Notes under the pieces: generated by a model
The model's database searches: none
What the model was told of the DNA's origin: nothing
The model's input: only the letters and a program-made list of their open reading frames with translations
Part shown: piece after piece, positions 8,433-16,131 of the stretch
Layout of the letters: every line of letters begins with the position of its first letter
How positions within the stretch are numbered: position 1 is the first letter of the stretch
Source: Acidimicrobiales bacterium
GTDB taxonomy: Bacteria; Actinomycetota; Acidimicrobiia; Acidimicrobiales; SZUA-35
DNA: 64,000 bases
Assembly: GCA_028285495.1 (NCBI GenBank)
Contig: JANQPB010000016.1
Location: 62,001 to 126,000, forward strand
Direction: 5' to 3'
Position numbers and translations under genes: made by a program

Positions 8433-11400
8433 CTACCCGCTGGAGTCGCCGATGTCGGCCTCGGGACTCGGGGCCTGACCGACCGGCCGGATCTCGAGGA
8501 TGAGGTCGCCGCCCTCGAGCGAGGCCCCGGCCGGGGCGACGACCCGCTCGACGCGGCCGTCGATCGGGGCCGAGATCGACGACTCCATCTTCATGGCCTC
8601 GATCACCGCGACCGTGTCGCCGGTCGCCACCTCGTCGCCGACCGCGACCGACGGCGTGACCACGCCTCGGAACGGGGCGCCGACGTGACCGAGGCGGGAC
8701 GGGTCGACCCGCTCGGACTCCTGGCGGTCGGTGGCGATCGACCGGTCCCGGGTCTCGATCGGCCGGTTCTGGCCGTTGACCCGGAAGATGACGGTCCGCA
8801 TGCCCTCCTCGTCGGCCTCGCCGACGGCGGCGACGCCGAGCAGCAGCCGCACACCGGGCTCGAGCTCGACGGCGACGTCCTCCGACCGGGGATCGACCCC
8901 GTACCAGAACAGCGTCGACGGCAGGACGGACAGGTCGCTGTAGCGCTCCCGGTGCTCGCGCTGCGACGCCGAGGGCCCGGGGAACAGGAGGCGGTCGAGC
9001 GTCGCTCGACGATCGTCGGTCAGGCCGGCCTCGTCGGCCGGGGCGAGGGCCTCGGCCCGGGGCTCCCAGGGTCGGTCGGCCACCGCCCGGGTCCGGAACG
9101 GCTCCGGGAATCCGCCGGGCGGATCGCCGAGCTCGCCGTTGAGGAAGCCGACGACGCTCTCGGGCAGGTCGACCGTCGTCGGGTCGTCGAGGAGCTGCTC
9201 GGGGGTGACGCCGGTGGCGACGAGGTGCAGGGCCAGGTCGCCGACCACCTTCGACGACGGCGTGACCTTGATCGGCCGGCCGAGCAGGCGGTTGCATGCC
9301 GCGTACAGCTCCTCGACCTCCTCGAACCGGTGCTCGAGACCGAGGGCCCTGGCCTGTGTCCGGAGGTTCGACAGTTGGCCCCCGGGGATCTCGTGGCGAT
9401 AAACCGTGCCGGTCGGTGAGGCCAGGCCGGCCTCGAACGGCGCGTAGAGGGCCCGCACCGCTTCCCAGTACGGCTCGAGGTCACCGACGGCGTCGAGCGA
9501 CAGGCCGGTGGCCCTGGGGCCGTGCTCGGTCATCGCCACCAGGGCCCCGATCGAGGGCTGGGAGGTCATGCCGGACAGCGGCGGGGCGGCGGCGTCGACG
9601 GCGTCGACCCCGGCATCGATGGCCGCCAGATAGGTGGCGAGCTGCCCCCCCGAGGTGTCGTGGGTATGGAGGTGGACCGGCTGGTCGAACCGCTCCCGGA
9701 GGGCGGTGACCAGCGTCGTGGCGGCGGCGGGCCGGAGCAGACCGGCCATGTCCTTGATGCACAGGAGGTGGACGCCGGCATCGACCAGCCCGTCGGCCAC
9801 CCCGAGGTAGTAGTCGAGGGTGTAGAGCTCCTCGCCGGGGTCGGACAGGTCGCCCGAATAGCACAGCGTGCCCTCGGCCAGCCTGTCGGTCTCGAGCACG
9901 GCCTCGATCGCCGGCCGCATCTGCTCGATGTCGTTGAAGGCGTCGAAGATGCGGAACAGGTCGACGCCGGTGGCCGCGGCCTCGGCCACGAACTGGCGGG
10001 CCACCACGTCGGGGTAGGGCGAGTAGCCGACCGTGTTCCGGCCACGCAGCAACATCTGCAGGCAGAGGTTGGGGGCCGCCTCCCGCAGGCGGGCCAGGCG
10101 GTCCCACGGGTCCTCGTGGAGGAACCGGAGGGCGACGTCGAAGGTCGCCCCACCCCAGCACTCGAGGCTGAGCAGCTCGGGCATGGTGGCCGACAGCTCC
10201 CGGGCCCCGGCCACGAGGTCGATCGTGCGGAGCCTGGTGGCCAGGATCGACTGGTGGGCGTCGCGCAGGGTGGTGTCGGTGACGGCGAGCGGCTCGGCCG
10301 CCCGCAGGTCGGCGGCGAATCCCTTTGGGCCGAGACGCTCGAGGCGCTGCCGGGAGCCGTCGACCGGTGGGCCGCTCCCGCCGTTGGCCGCCCGGCGGAC
10401 CGACCGCCGGTCGGGCAGGCCGTCGGTCGACCCGTTCGACGGCAGCTTGCCGGCCGGCTCCACCCGGGTCGGCGCCTCGCCGTTCGGCCGGTTGACGGTC
10501 ACATCGGCCAGGTAGCGCAGCAGCCGGGTGGCCCGGTCGGCGCCGACCGAGGCCGACGTCAGCTCGGGCCGCATGGCGATGAAGTCGGTGGTGACCTGGC
10601 CGGACACGAACTGCTCGTCGGCCACGATCGCCCGCAGGAACGGCAGGTTGGTGGCCACGCCCCGGATCCGGAACTCGGCCAGCGCCCGCTGGGCCCGACG
10701 CACGACGGTGGCGAAGTCGGGACCTCGGCACGTGATCTTCTCGATCAGCGAGTCGAAGTAGGGGGTGATCTCGGCCCCCTGGTACCCGCCGCCACCGTCG
10801 AGCCGGACCCCGGCCCCGCCGGCGGCCCGGTAGGCCACGATGCGGCCGGTGTCGGGCCGGAAGTCGTCGGCGGGGTCCTCGGCCGTGACCCGGCACTGCA
10901 TGGCGAAGCCCCGGAGCACGATCGTCTCCTGGGTGAGCCCGAGGTCGGGCAGGGTGGCCCCGCCGGCGATCCGGAGCTGCGACTCGACCAGGTCGACGTC
11001 GGTCACCTCCTCGGTCACGGTGTGCTCGACCTGGATCCGGGGGTTCATCTCGATGAAGACGTGACGGTCCTGCTGGTGGGCGCCGCCGGAACGGCGGCCC
11101 GAGACACCACCGCCGGAACGGCGGCCCGAGACACCACCGCCGGAACGGCGGCCCGAGACACCACCGCCGGAACGGCGGCCCGAGACGAGGAACTCGACGG
11201 TGCCGGCGTTGCGGTAGTCGATCGACCGGGCGAAGGCGACGGCGTCCTCGAGCAGCCGGTTGCGGACGTCCGGGTCGAGATCCGGGGCCGGGGCCAGCTC
11301 GACCACCTTCTGGAACCGGCGCTGGACCGAGCAGTCGCGCTCGTAGAGGTGGACCACGTTGCCGTCGCCGTCGGCGAGGACCTGGGCCTCGATGTGACGG

Positions 11401-12014
11401 ACGTCGGTCATCGCCTCCTCCAGGAACACGGTCGGGTCGCCGAAGGCCGATTCGCCCTCCCGCCTGGCCACGTCGACCGCCTCGACCAGGTCGGCCGGGT
11501 CGTCGATCCGCCGCAGTCCTCGGCCACCCCCACCGGCCGCCGCCTTCACGAAGATCGGGAAGCCGATCTCGGCTGCGTGCTCGACGGCATCGCCGGCCCG
11601 CTCGATCGGCGGCGACTGGCGCAGCACCGGCAGGCCGGCGTCCTCGGCGGCGGCGCGGGCCCGCATCTTGTTGCCGGTCAGCTCCAGCACGCGGGCGTCG
11701 GGGCCGACGAAGGTGATCCCGGCCCGCTCGCAGGCCTCGGCCAGGTCGGGACTCTCCGACAGGAAGCCGTAGCCGGGGTAGATGGCGTCGGCCTCGGCCC
11801 GGAGGGCGGTGGCCACGATCAGGTCGTGGTCGAGATAGGCGCGGACCGGGTGGCCCCGCTCCCCGATCTCGTACGACTCGTCCGCCTTGATCCGGTGAAG
11901 CGAGCCCCGGTCCTCCCAGGTATGGATGGCCACCGTGCGGATGCCGAGCTGGGTCGCTGCCCGGAAGGCCCGGATGGCGATCTCACCCCGGTTGGCGATC
12001 AGGACCTTTTTCAT
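8433..12014 (-). CDS. pyc: Pyruvate carboxylase with tandem-repeat insertion in the biotin carboxylase domain
   Basis: This 1193-residue biotin enzyme carboxylates pyruvate to oxaloacetate (anaplerosis). Order of domains: biotin carboxylase (residues 1 to about 490, starting KKVLIANRGEIA, with IYPGYGFLSE and NPRIQVEHTVTEEV), a variable linker, carboxyltransferase (from VTDTTLRDAHQS near 580 to about 1030), and a C-terminal biotinyl domain with EAMKMESS, biotin Lys1142. Residues about 277-311 carry four copies of the nonapeptide SGRRSGGGV. They sit in the hairpin between EFLV and FIEMNPR, that is, between the two glutamates that bind Mg-ATP in this family. The reading frame is intact. GGGGA lies 8 nt before the ATG, and ATGA overlaps a small upstream ORF. 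Confidence 0.95.
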   Translation of the reverse strand: MKKVLIANRGEIAIRAFRAATQLGIRTVAIHTWEDRGSLHRIKADESYEIGERGHPVRAYLDHDLIVATALRAEADAIYPGYGFLSESPDLAEACERAGITFVGPDARVLELTGNKMRARAAAEDAGLPVLRQSPPIERAGDAVEHAAEIGFPIFVKAAAGGGGRGLRRIDDPADLVEAVDVARREGESAFGDPTVFLEEAMTDVRHIEAQVLADGDGNVVHLYERDCSVQRRFQKVVELAPAPDLDPDVRNRLLEDAVAFARSIDYRNAGTVEFLVSGRRSGGGVSGRRSGGGVSGRRSGGGVSGRRSGGAHQQDRHVFIEMNPRIQVEHTVTEEVTDVDLVESQLRIAGGATLPDLGLTQETIVLRGFAMQCRVTAEDPADDFRPDTGRIVAYRAAGGAGVRLDGGGGYQGAEITPYFDSLIEKITCRGPDFATVVRRAQRALAEFRIRGVATNLPFLRAIVADEQFVSGQVTTDFIAMRPELTSASVGADRATRLLRYLADVTVNRPNGEAPTRVEPAGKLPSNGSTDGLPDRRSVRRAANGGSGPPVDGSRQRLERLGPKGFAADLRAAEPLAVTDTTLRDAHQSILATRLRTIDLVAGARELSATMPELLSLECWGGATFDVALRFLHEDPWDRLARLREAAPNLCLQMLLRGRNTVGYSPYPDVVARQFVAEAAATGVDLFRIFDAFNDIEQMRPAIEAVLETDRLAEGTLCYSGDLSDPGEELYTLDYYLGVADGLVDAGVHLLCIKDMAGLLRPAAATTLVTALRERFDQPVHLHTHDTSGGQLATYLAAIDAGVDAVDAAAPPLSGMTSQPSIGALVAMTEHGPRATGLSLDAVGDLEPYWEAVRALYAPFEAGLASPTGTVYRHEIPGGQLSNLRTQARALGLEHRFEEVEELYAACNRLLGRPIKVTPSSKVVGDLALHLVATGVTPEQLLDDPTTVDLPESVVGFLNGELGDPPGGFPEPFRTRAVADRPWEPRAEALAPADEAGLTDDRRATLDRLLFPGPSASQREHRERYSDLSVLPSTLFWYGVDPRSEDVAVELEPGVRLLLGVAAVGEADEEGMRTVIFRVNGQNRPIETRDRSIATDRQESERVDPSRLGHVGAPFRGVVTPSVAVGDEVATGDTVAVIEAMKMESSISAPIDGRVERVVAPAGASLEGGDLILEIRPVGQAPSPEADIGDSSG
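11084..11186. repeat. 27-bp tandem repeat (3.8 copies) inside pyruvate carboxylase gene
   Basis: Four head-to-tail copies, the last partial, begin at 11084, 11111, 11138 and 11165. Each contains the inverted repeat CCGCCG-GAA-CGGCGG, a perfect 6-bp stem with a 3-nt loop. The unit is nine codons long, so copy-number change keeps the pyruvate carboxylase frame. Copies look identical over the full 27 bp, which implies recent expansion or ongoing slippage. Confidence 0.95.
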
Positions 12015-12193
12015 GAAGCGTCCCCGCCGGGCAGCTCGGCCGCATCATCCGAGCCCATGGCACCCACCAGCCCCGATCGACACCCCCACCCAACCAACCC
12101 GCCGTCCCCGCCGGGCAGCTCGGCCGCATCATCCGAGCCCATGGCACCGGGCAGCTCGACCGTGCCTCCGACGACGGTGGCTCCCACCCACAT
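12011..12193 (-). CDS. Possible small ORF upstream of and coupled to pyruvate carboxylase
   Basis: This open frame encodes 60 residues from ATG at 12193; a TTG at 12274 would give 87. Its TGA overlaps the pyruvate carboxylase ATG (ATGA), which suggests translational coupling. The peptide contains GAMGSDDAAELPGGD twice, because a 46-bp DNA segment is duplicated. I recognise no family. Weak points are the lack of a strong ribosome binding site, the duplicated DNA, and the ease with which GC-rich DNA keeps frames open. It may be a real small protein, a leader peptide or only spacer DNA. Confidence 0.3.
   Translation of the reverse strand: MWVGATVVGGTVELPGAMGSDDAAELPGGDGGLVGWGCRSGLVGAMGSDDAAELPGGDAS
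12019..12148. repeat. 46-bp direct repeat upstream of pyruvate carboxylase
   Basis: The segments 12019-12064 and 12103-12148 appear identical and lie 84 bp apart, a multiple of three. A shorter related piece (ccgggcagctcg) follows at about 12147. Each copy contains the palindromic tract gcccatggc at its end. On the minus strand the repeat lies in the putative small ORF. Confidence 0.85.
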
Positions 12194-12386
12194 CGGTTCG
12201 TTCTCGCGGCCGATCGGCCCGGCCTCACCCCTGCTCACGGGACCTACCGTTGCCGGTGGGGCGGGCGGCGTCAATCACTCACCGAGCACGCCCCGGCAAC
12301 CCTCACTGGCGGATGTGGAACACCGGTTCCAGTTCCGGCACAACCAGGTCACCCCACACCCCGACCCGGCCCGGGGCCGGCCGGTC
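12194..12386. other. Spacer between epoxide-hydrolase-like gene and the small ORF
   Basis: Together with the possible small ORF, this makes 372 nt between the hydrolase stop and the pyruvate carboxylase start. I see no convincing gene, hairpin terminator or promoter. The minus-strand frame stays open back to a TTG at 12274. Confidence 0.5.
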
Positions 12387-13373
12387 TCACAGCGTGGCGA
12401 AGAACGCGGCGAGGGCCTCGTTGGTCGCCTCCGGGGCCTCCTGTTGGACCCAGTGGCCCGCGCCGGGCACCACGGTGGTCCCGCGGAAGTCATCACAGGC
12501 GACGTCGGCGAAGTCGTACGGGTCGACGCCCTCGGCGAAGGCCCGGACCACGTCGAGCTCGCCGCCGATGAACGCCGCCGGCTGCACGAGATTCGGGCCC
12601 GGGTCGGTCAGTGAACCGAGCTCGACGGCGTCGAGCGGCTGGGCCCGGTACCGGTTGAGCGGCCCCCGCCACCCGTTGGCGTCGATCCCGTCGGCGAAGA
12701 CCCGCAGGTCGTCCGGCGAGCACCAGGCCGGGAACGGCTCGGGATCGATCAGGCCGTCGAGCATGGCCGAGTCGGCGGGCTTCTGGCGGACGAAGTCGGC
12801 CCCATTGGCCTCGCCGGAGGCCGAGTAGTAGATCTTGCGGATGCTCGTCAGGGTGTCGGCCCCGAGCTCGGCCTCGGCCACCCCCTCGTCCTGGAAGTAG
12901 ATCTGGTAGAAGAACTTGCCCTGGTCGGTGTAGAGCGCCCGCCAGCGATCGAGCGGGTCGTCTGGGCCGACCGGGAGGTAGGGCACGCTCAGCCCGCACA
13001 CCGCCAGCACTCTCGCGGCGTGGAGCCGGGCGGTGTTCCAGGCGATCGGCGCGCCCCAGTCGTGGCCGAGCACGATGGCCGGGGTCCCGCCGCCGACGGC
13101 GTCGATGACCGCGGCGATGTCGCCGCAGATCGCGGTCAGGGTGTAGGCCTCGACGGGGTGGGGCGCCGACGAGCCGCCGTAGCCGCGCACGTCGACGGCC
13201 GCCACCGTGTAACCGCTACCAGGTTGCCCGAAGTGGGCGAGCTGGTGACGCCACGAGTACCAGAGCTCGGGCCACCCGTGGACACAGACGATCGGCTGCG
13301 GTCCGTCGCCCCGGATGGCGACGTTGATCGTCACGTCACCCGCGCTCACCTGCTGGAAGCGGATCTCGGACAT
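12387..13373 (-). CDS. Epoxide hydrolase-like alpha/beta hydrolase
   Basis: The product is a 328-residue alpha/beta hydrolase. It has the oxyanion motif HGWPE near residue 33, the nucleophile elbow GHDWGA with aspartate as nucleophile (typical of epoxide hydrolases and haloalkane dehalogenases, not esterases), an acid in GGELDVV, and the catalytic His in GAGHWVQQEAP. A cap domain lies between about residues 135 and 240 and holds candidate lid tyrosines (FYQIYF and NRYRA), which favours epoxide hydrolase over dehalogenase. The start ATG is 1 nt after the stop of the upstream SDR gene, so the two are cotranscribed and may act on the same hydrophobic substrate. The substrate itself is unknown. 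Confidence 0.82.
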   Translation of the reverse strand: MSEIRFQQVSAGDVTINVAIRGDGPQPIVCVHGWPELWYSWRHQLAHFGQPGSGYTVAAVDVRGYGGSSAPHPVEAYTLTAICGDIAAVIDAVGGGTPAIVLGHDWGAPIAWNTARLHAARVLAVCGLSVPYLPVGPDDPLDRWRALYTDQGKFFYQIYFQDEGVAEAELGADTLTSIRKIYYSASGEANGADFVRQKPADSAMLDGLIDPEPFPAWCSPDDLRVFADGIDANGWRGPLNRYRAQPLDAVELGSLTDPGPNLVQPAAFIGGELDVVRAFAEGVDPYDFADVACDDFRGTTVVPGAGHWVQQEAPEATNEALAAFFATL

Positions 13374-13374
13374 G

Positions 13375-14178
13375 TCAGGAGCCCCCGTCGGCCAGGTCGA
13401 GGGAACGGGCCCGGAGACGGCGCATGCCGCGGAGCCAACGGTCGGGATCGTCGGCCTTGCGCTTGAGGTAGTCGGCCACCTCGGGATGGGGCAGCACGTG
13501 GAACCGCTCCTCGGCGATCGCCTCGACCGTCACCCGAGCCAGCTCCTCCGGCTCGATGATGCCGTCGGTCTGGCCGTCACCGAGGCTGCGGGGGGCCATG
13601 GCGGTGTTCACCCCCTGCGGGCACAGGACCGAGACCCGGATGCCCTCGTCACCGTGGGTGATCGAGAGGAACTCGGCCAGCTTGACCGCCGCCGCCTTGG
13701 TCACCGTGTAGGGACCGGAGCCGATGGCGGCGAGGAGCCCGGCGGCCGAGGCGGTGTTGAGCAGGTAGCCGCCGCCGTTGGCCACCATCGACGGGACCAC
13801 GGCCCTGGCCGCATAGAGGTGGGCCATCACGTGCAGGTTCCACTGCTGGTCCCACGATTCGTTCGGGGCGTCGAGCAGGACCCCGTCGGCCCCCGAGCCG
13901 GCGTTGGAGCAGAAGAGGTCGATCGGGCCCGTGGCCTCCAGGGTGGCCTCGACCAGCTGGGCCACCTGGGCCTCGTCGGTCACGTCGCACGCCCGACCCT
14001 CGCATCGCCGGCCGCCGACGGCGGCGTTGATCTCGGCTGCAGCCGCCTCGACCGCCCCGGCGTCGAGGTCGGCCAGCACGACCGCCCGAGCCCCCTCGTC
14101 GAGGAAGGCCCGGGCCAGCGCCCGCCCGATACCCCCGCTCCCTCCCGTGATCACGGCAACCCGGTCTCGCAGCTCCAT
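13375..14178 (-). CDS. Short-chain dehydrogenase/reductase (SDR)
   Basis: This 267-residue classical SDR should catalyse NAD(P)-dependent oxidation or reduction of an alcohol or carbonyl. It shows the cofactor motif TGGSGGIG at residue 10, CDVTD, the structural CSNAG motif, the catalytic Ser in NTASAAG and the Tyr-x3-Lys pair in YTVTK. An Asp (LADLD) after the second strand suggests NAD(H) preference. The ATG at 14178 has no Shine-Dalgarno but is preceded by CACCGT at 7 nt, compatible with a leaderless mRNA. It is the first gene of the minus-strand group SDR, hydrolase, pyruvate carboxylase, acyl-CoA ligase. Confidence 0.87.
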   Translation of the reverse strand: MELRDRVAVITGGSGGIGRALARAFLDEGARAVVLADLDAGAVEAAAAEINAAVGGRRCEGRACDVTDEAQVAQLVEATLEATGPIDLFCSNAGSGADGVLLDAPNESWDQQWNLHVMAHLYAARAVVPSMVANGGGYLLNTASAAGLLAAIGSGPYTVTKAAAVKLAEFLSITHGDEGIRVSVLCPQGVNTAMAPRSLGDGQTDGIIEPEELARVTVEAIAEERFHVLPHPEVADYLKRKADDPDRWLRGMRRLRARSLDLADGGS

Positions 14179-14185
14179 GGCGGAC

Positions 14186-14191
14186 ACGGTG
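14186..14191 (-). promoter_or_regulatory. Possible -10 element for leaderless SDR transcript
   Basis: On the minus strand CACCGT is followed by 7 nt and then the SDR ATG at 14178. It matches the xAnnnT pattern seen before other starts that lack a Shine-Dalgarno in this window. I could not identify a clear -35. Confidence 0.3.
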
Positions 14192-14334
14192 CCACAGCGC
14201 CCGCCCGGCGGCCATTTCCCGGCGTCGCGGCCTCTCCGGATTTTTCTTCGCCGAACCGGTAAGGCCGGGCCGGGCCGGCGGTCAGGACGGTCGAACCCGA
14301 CCGACCGACGGCGGGACCACGGAGGAGACGAACG

Positions 14335-15045
14335 ATGCGCAAGACCCTGACCGCCGGAGCCATGATCCTGACCCTGGGGCTGACCGACCCGGTCTCGATG
14401 GCCTCGGCCACCGTCCCGGTCCCCATCGAGGAGCCGGTCGTCATCGCCAATTGCCCGGAGCTGACCGGCTGCCTGGTCCCCGAGCCGGACCCCGATCCGC
14501 GAATCAACCCGAACCTGCCGGCCGGCGGCGACATCACGGTCGGCGTCCTCGACCCCTGCGAAGACTTCGGGATCCTCTGCCCGCCCGATGCCGATCCGGA
14601 GGTCAACCCCGACCTCCCGGCCGGCGGGATCATCGTCACGACCGACCCGCCCTGCATCGAGGACATCCTCGGCAACAACAACTGCAACCCCGGGGGCGGC
14701 GGCGACCCGGGCGACGAGGACCCGGGTGACCCCGACCCGGATCCCGAGGGTCCCGAGGACCCGGAGGAGCCGACCGACCCCCAGGGTCCCGAGGACCCGG
14801 AGGAGCCGACCGATCCCGAGGAGCCGACCCCGGGCGACGGCGGACAGCCCGACCCCGAGAACGGCGAGCCGACGCCCGAGGACCCCAAGCAGCCCGGCGA
14901 CGACCCGACCGACACCGGCGACGGCCCGTCCGACCCCCCGGGCGCTCCGGGCGACGGCCAAAAGGGCGATCCGGCCGACGACGGCGGCGACAGCCCCATC
15001 GACATCGACGCCCCCCGTCCCGGCGTCCCCAACTTCGCCGGCTGA
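14335..15045 (+). CDS. Secreted acidic Pro/Asp/Gly-rich repeat protein of unknown function
   Basis: This 236-residue protein has a signal peptide (basic MRK, hydrophobic core to about residue 24). A first part contains six cysteines and two similar blocks around INPNLPAGG and VNPDLPAGG. From about residue 120 to the end it is a low-complexity tail rich in Pro, Asp, Glu and Gly, with GPEDPEEPTDP repeated. The tail looks like an unfolded, strongly negative spacer or calcium-binding surface segment; no enzyme domain is visible. A good GGAGGAG ribosome binding site lies 7 nt before the ATG. The next gene encodes an L,D-transpeptidase 59 nt downstream, so a role at the cell wall is plausible but unproven. 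Confidence 0.7.
   Translation: MRKTLTAGAMILTLGLTDPVSMASATVPVPIEEPVVIANCPELTGCLVPEPDPDPRINPNLPAGGDITVGVLDPCEDFGILCPPDADPEVNPDLPAGGIIVTTDPPCIEDILGNNNCNPGGGGDPGDEDPGDPDPDPEGPEDPEEPTDPQGPEDPEEPTDPEEPTPGDGGQPDPENGEPTPEDPKQPGDDPTDTGDGPSDPPGAPGDGQKGDPADDGGDSPIDIDAPRPGVPNFAG
14748..14813. repeat. 30-bp repeat with 36-bp period in the acidic secreted protein gene
   Basis: Two apparently identical 30-bp copies start at 14748 and 14784 and encode GPEDPEEPTD. The 36-bp period keeps the frame, so this is a coding repeat rather than a mobile element. Confidence 0.8.
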
Positions 15046-15104
15046 TCGCGCCGACGACATCGACCCGCACACCCGAGACGAACCTTAGGAACGAGGACAC
15101 GAGC

Positions 15105-16037
15105 ATGGCCACCATCCCCGCCCCCAGCATCACCGCCCCAACCGCCGCCGAGGCGGCCGCCACCGGCACGACGACGACCGGCTCCGACGCAACGGCGACG
15201 ACGCCGAGCACCACCGTCGAGCCGTTCCGCCCGGTCGACCATCGCCCCTACCGGATCCGCATCCTCGCCATCCTCGTGCTGGCGGCCATCGTGATGCTGC
15301 TCACCACCTCGTGCACCCTGGCCGGGGCGAGCGGCGACACCATCGACTCGGGCGCCGTCGTCACCCCCGACCCGTCGACGCCGACCGCCCCGGACCCGTC
15401 TGCGCAGGGGACGATGGCCGAGCTGACCGACCCGGCCTTCGTCGACGCCTCGACCCGGGCCATCGTCACCGGCGGCCCGATCGACGTCTTCGATGCTCCC
15501 GGCGGCGTCGGCGTCCTCACGCTGCAGCAGACCACGGCATTCGGCACCCCCCGCGTCCTCCTCGTCGAGGAGGAGCGCGACGGCTGGCTCAAGGTCCGCC
15601 TCCCGGTCCGACCCAACCATCGCTCCGGCTGGATCCCGGCCGGCCTGGCCGAGATCGAGGAGCTCGACCTGCGGGTCCACATCGACCTCGAGGCGAGGGC
15701 CCTCAGCGTCCGCCAGGGCGATCAGACCCTCCTCAGCACGCCGGTGGCGATCGGGACGAGCGAGAACCCGACCCCGATCGGCACCTTCTACGTCACCGAC
15801 AAGCTGGAGACGCCGGATCCCGGCGGCGCCTACGGCCCCTTCGCCCTCGGCCTCTCCGGCTACTCCGAGACGCTGACGGAGTTCGCCGGCGGCGACGGCC
15901 AGATCGGCATTCACGGCACCGACGACCCCGACTCCATCGGTCGGGACGCCAGCCACGGATGTATCCGGGTCCCCAACGAGATCGTCGAACAGTTGGCGGC
16001 CCTCCTGCCGCTCGGAACGCCGATCCACATCCGGTGA
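15105..16037 (+). CDS. Membrane-anchored L,D-transpeptidase (YkuD domain)
   Basis: This 310-residue enzyme should make 3-3 cross-links in peptidoglycan or attach proteins to it, acting outside the membrane. It has a Thr/Ala-rich cytoplasmic N-terminus of about 50 residues, a transmembrane helix at about 53-70 ending in LLTTSC (a poor lipobox), a linker, an SH3-like segment around residues 125-180, and a C-terminal YkuD domain. The catalytic signature is intact: H270 in GIHGT and S283-H284-G285-C286 in SHGCIRV. GAGGACACGAGC precedes the ATG. A hairpin terminator overlaps its stop codon. It sits between an acidic secreted protein and a membrane-bound sigma factor, suggesting an envelope-related group. 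Confidence 0.9.
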   Translation: MATIPAPSITAPTAAEAAATGTTTTGSDATATTPSTTVEPFRPVDHRPYRIRILAILVLAAIVMLLTTSCTLAGASGDTIDSGAVVTPDPSTPTAPDPSAQGTMAELTDPAFVDASTRAIVTGGPIDVFDAPGGVGVLTLQQTTAFGTPRVLLVEEERDGWLKVRLPVRPNHRSGWIPAGLAEIEELDLRVHIDLEARALSVRQGDQTLLSTPVAIGTSENPTPIGTFYVTDKLETPDPGGAYGPFALGLSGYSETLTEFAGGDGQIGIHGTDDPDSIGRDASHGCIRVPNEIVEQLAALLPLGTPIHIR

Positions 16038-16053
16038 GGCGGATGTGGATCGG
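16020..16053 (+). terminator. Hairpin overlapping the L,D-transpeptidase stop codon
   Basis: A perfect 14-bp inverted repeat, 16020-16033 with 16040-16053, has a 6-nt loop gtgagg that contains the TGA stop. No T-tract follows, as is usual in high-GC actinobacteria. It probably ends the transcript before the sigma factor gene. Confidence 0.6.
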
Positions 16054-16131
16054 ACTCGACGGGTCAACGACCACATCGTCGCCTAACTTGAAGGCGGAGC
16101 GGTGGGCCACCAAGCGGAGAGGAGCGACCGG

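Noticed and set aside
5025..9419. Very long plus-strand open frame opposite the SGNH and acyl-CoA ligase genes
   Set aside because: It is antisense to genes with clear domains, has low-complexity Arg/Gly/Asp composition and no family motif. High GC keeps such frames open.
11084..11186. CRISPR-like array
   Set aside because: Repeats are head to tail with no spacers, are translated in frame and lie in a housekeeping gene.
9522..12614. Plus-strand open frame of about 1030 codons opposite pyruvate carboxylase
   Set aside because: Same reason: it mirrors the codon pattern of the pyruvate carboxylase gene, which has intact catalytic motifs on the other strand.
16102..16131. Upstream GTG start for the sigma factor
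   Set aside because: The Shine-Dalgarno there is too close; GGAGAGGAG has normal spacing to the GTG at 16132, and the protein then begins like other ECF factors.
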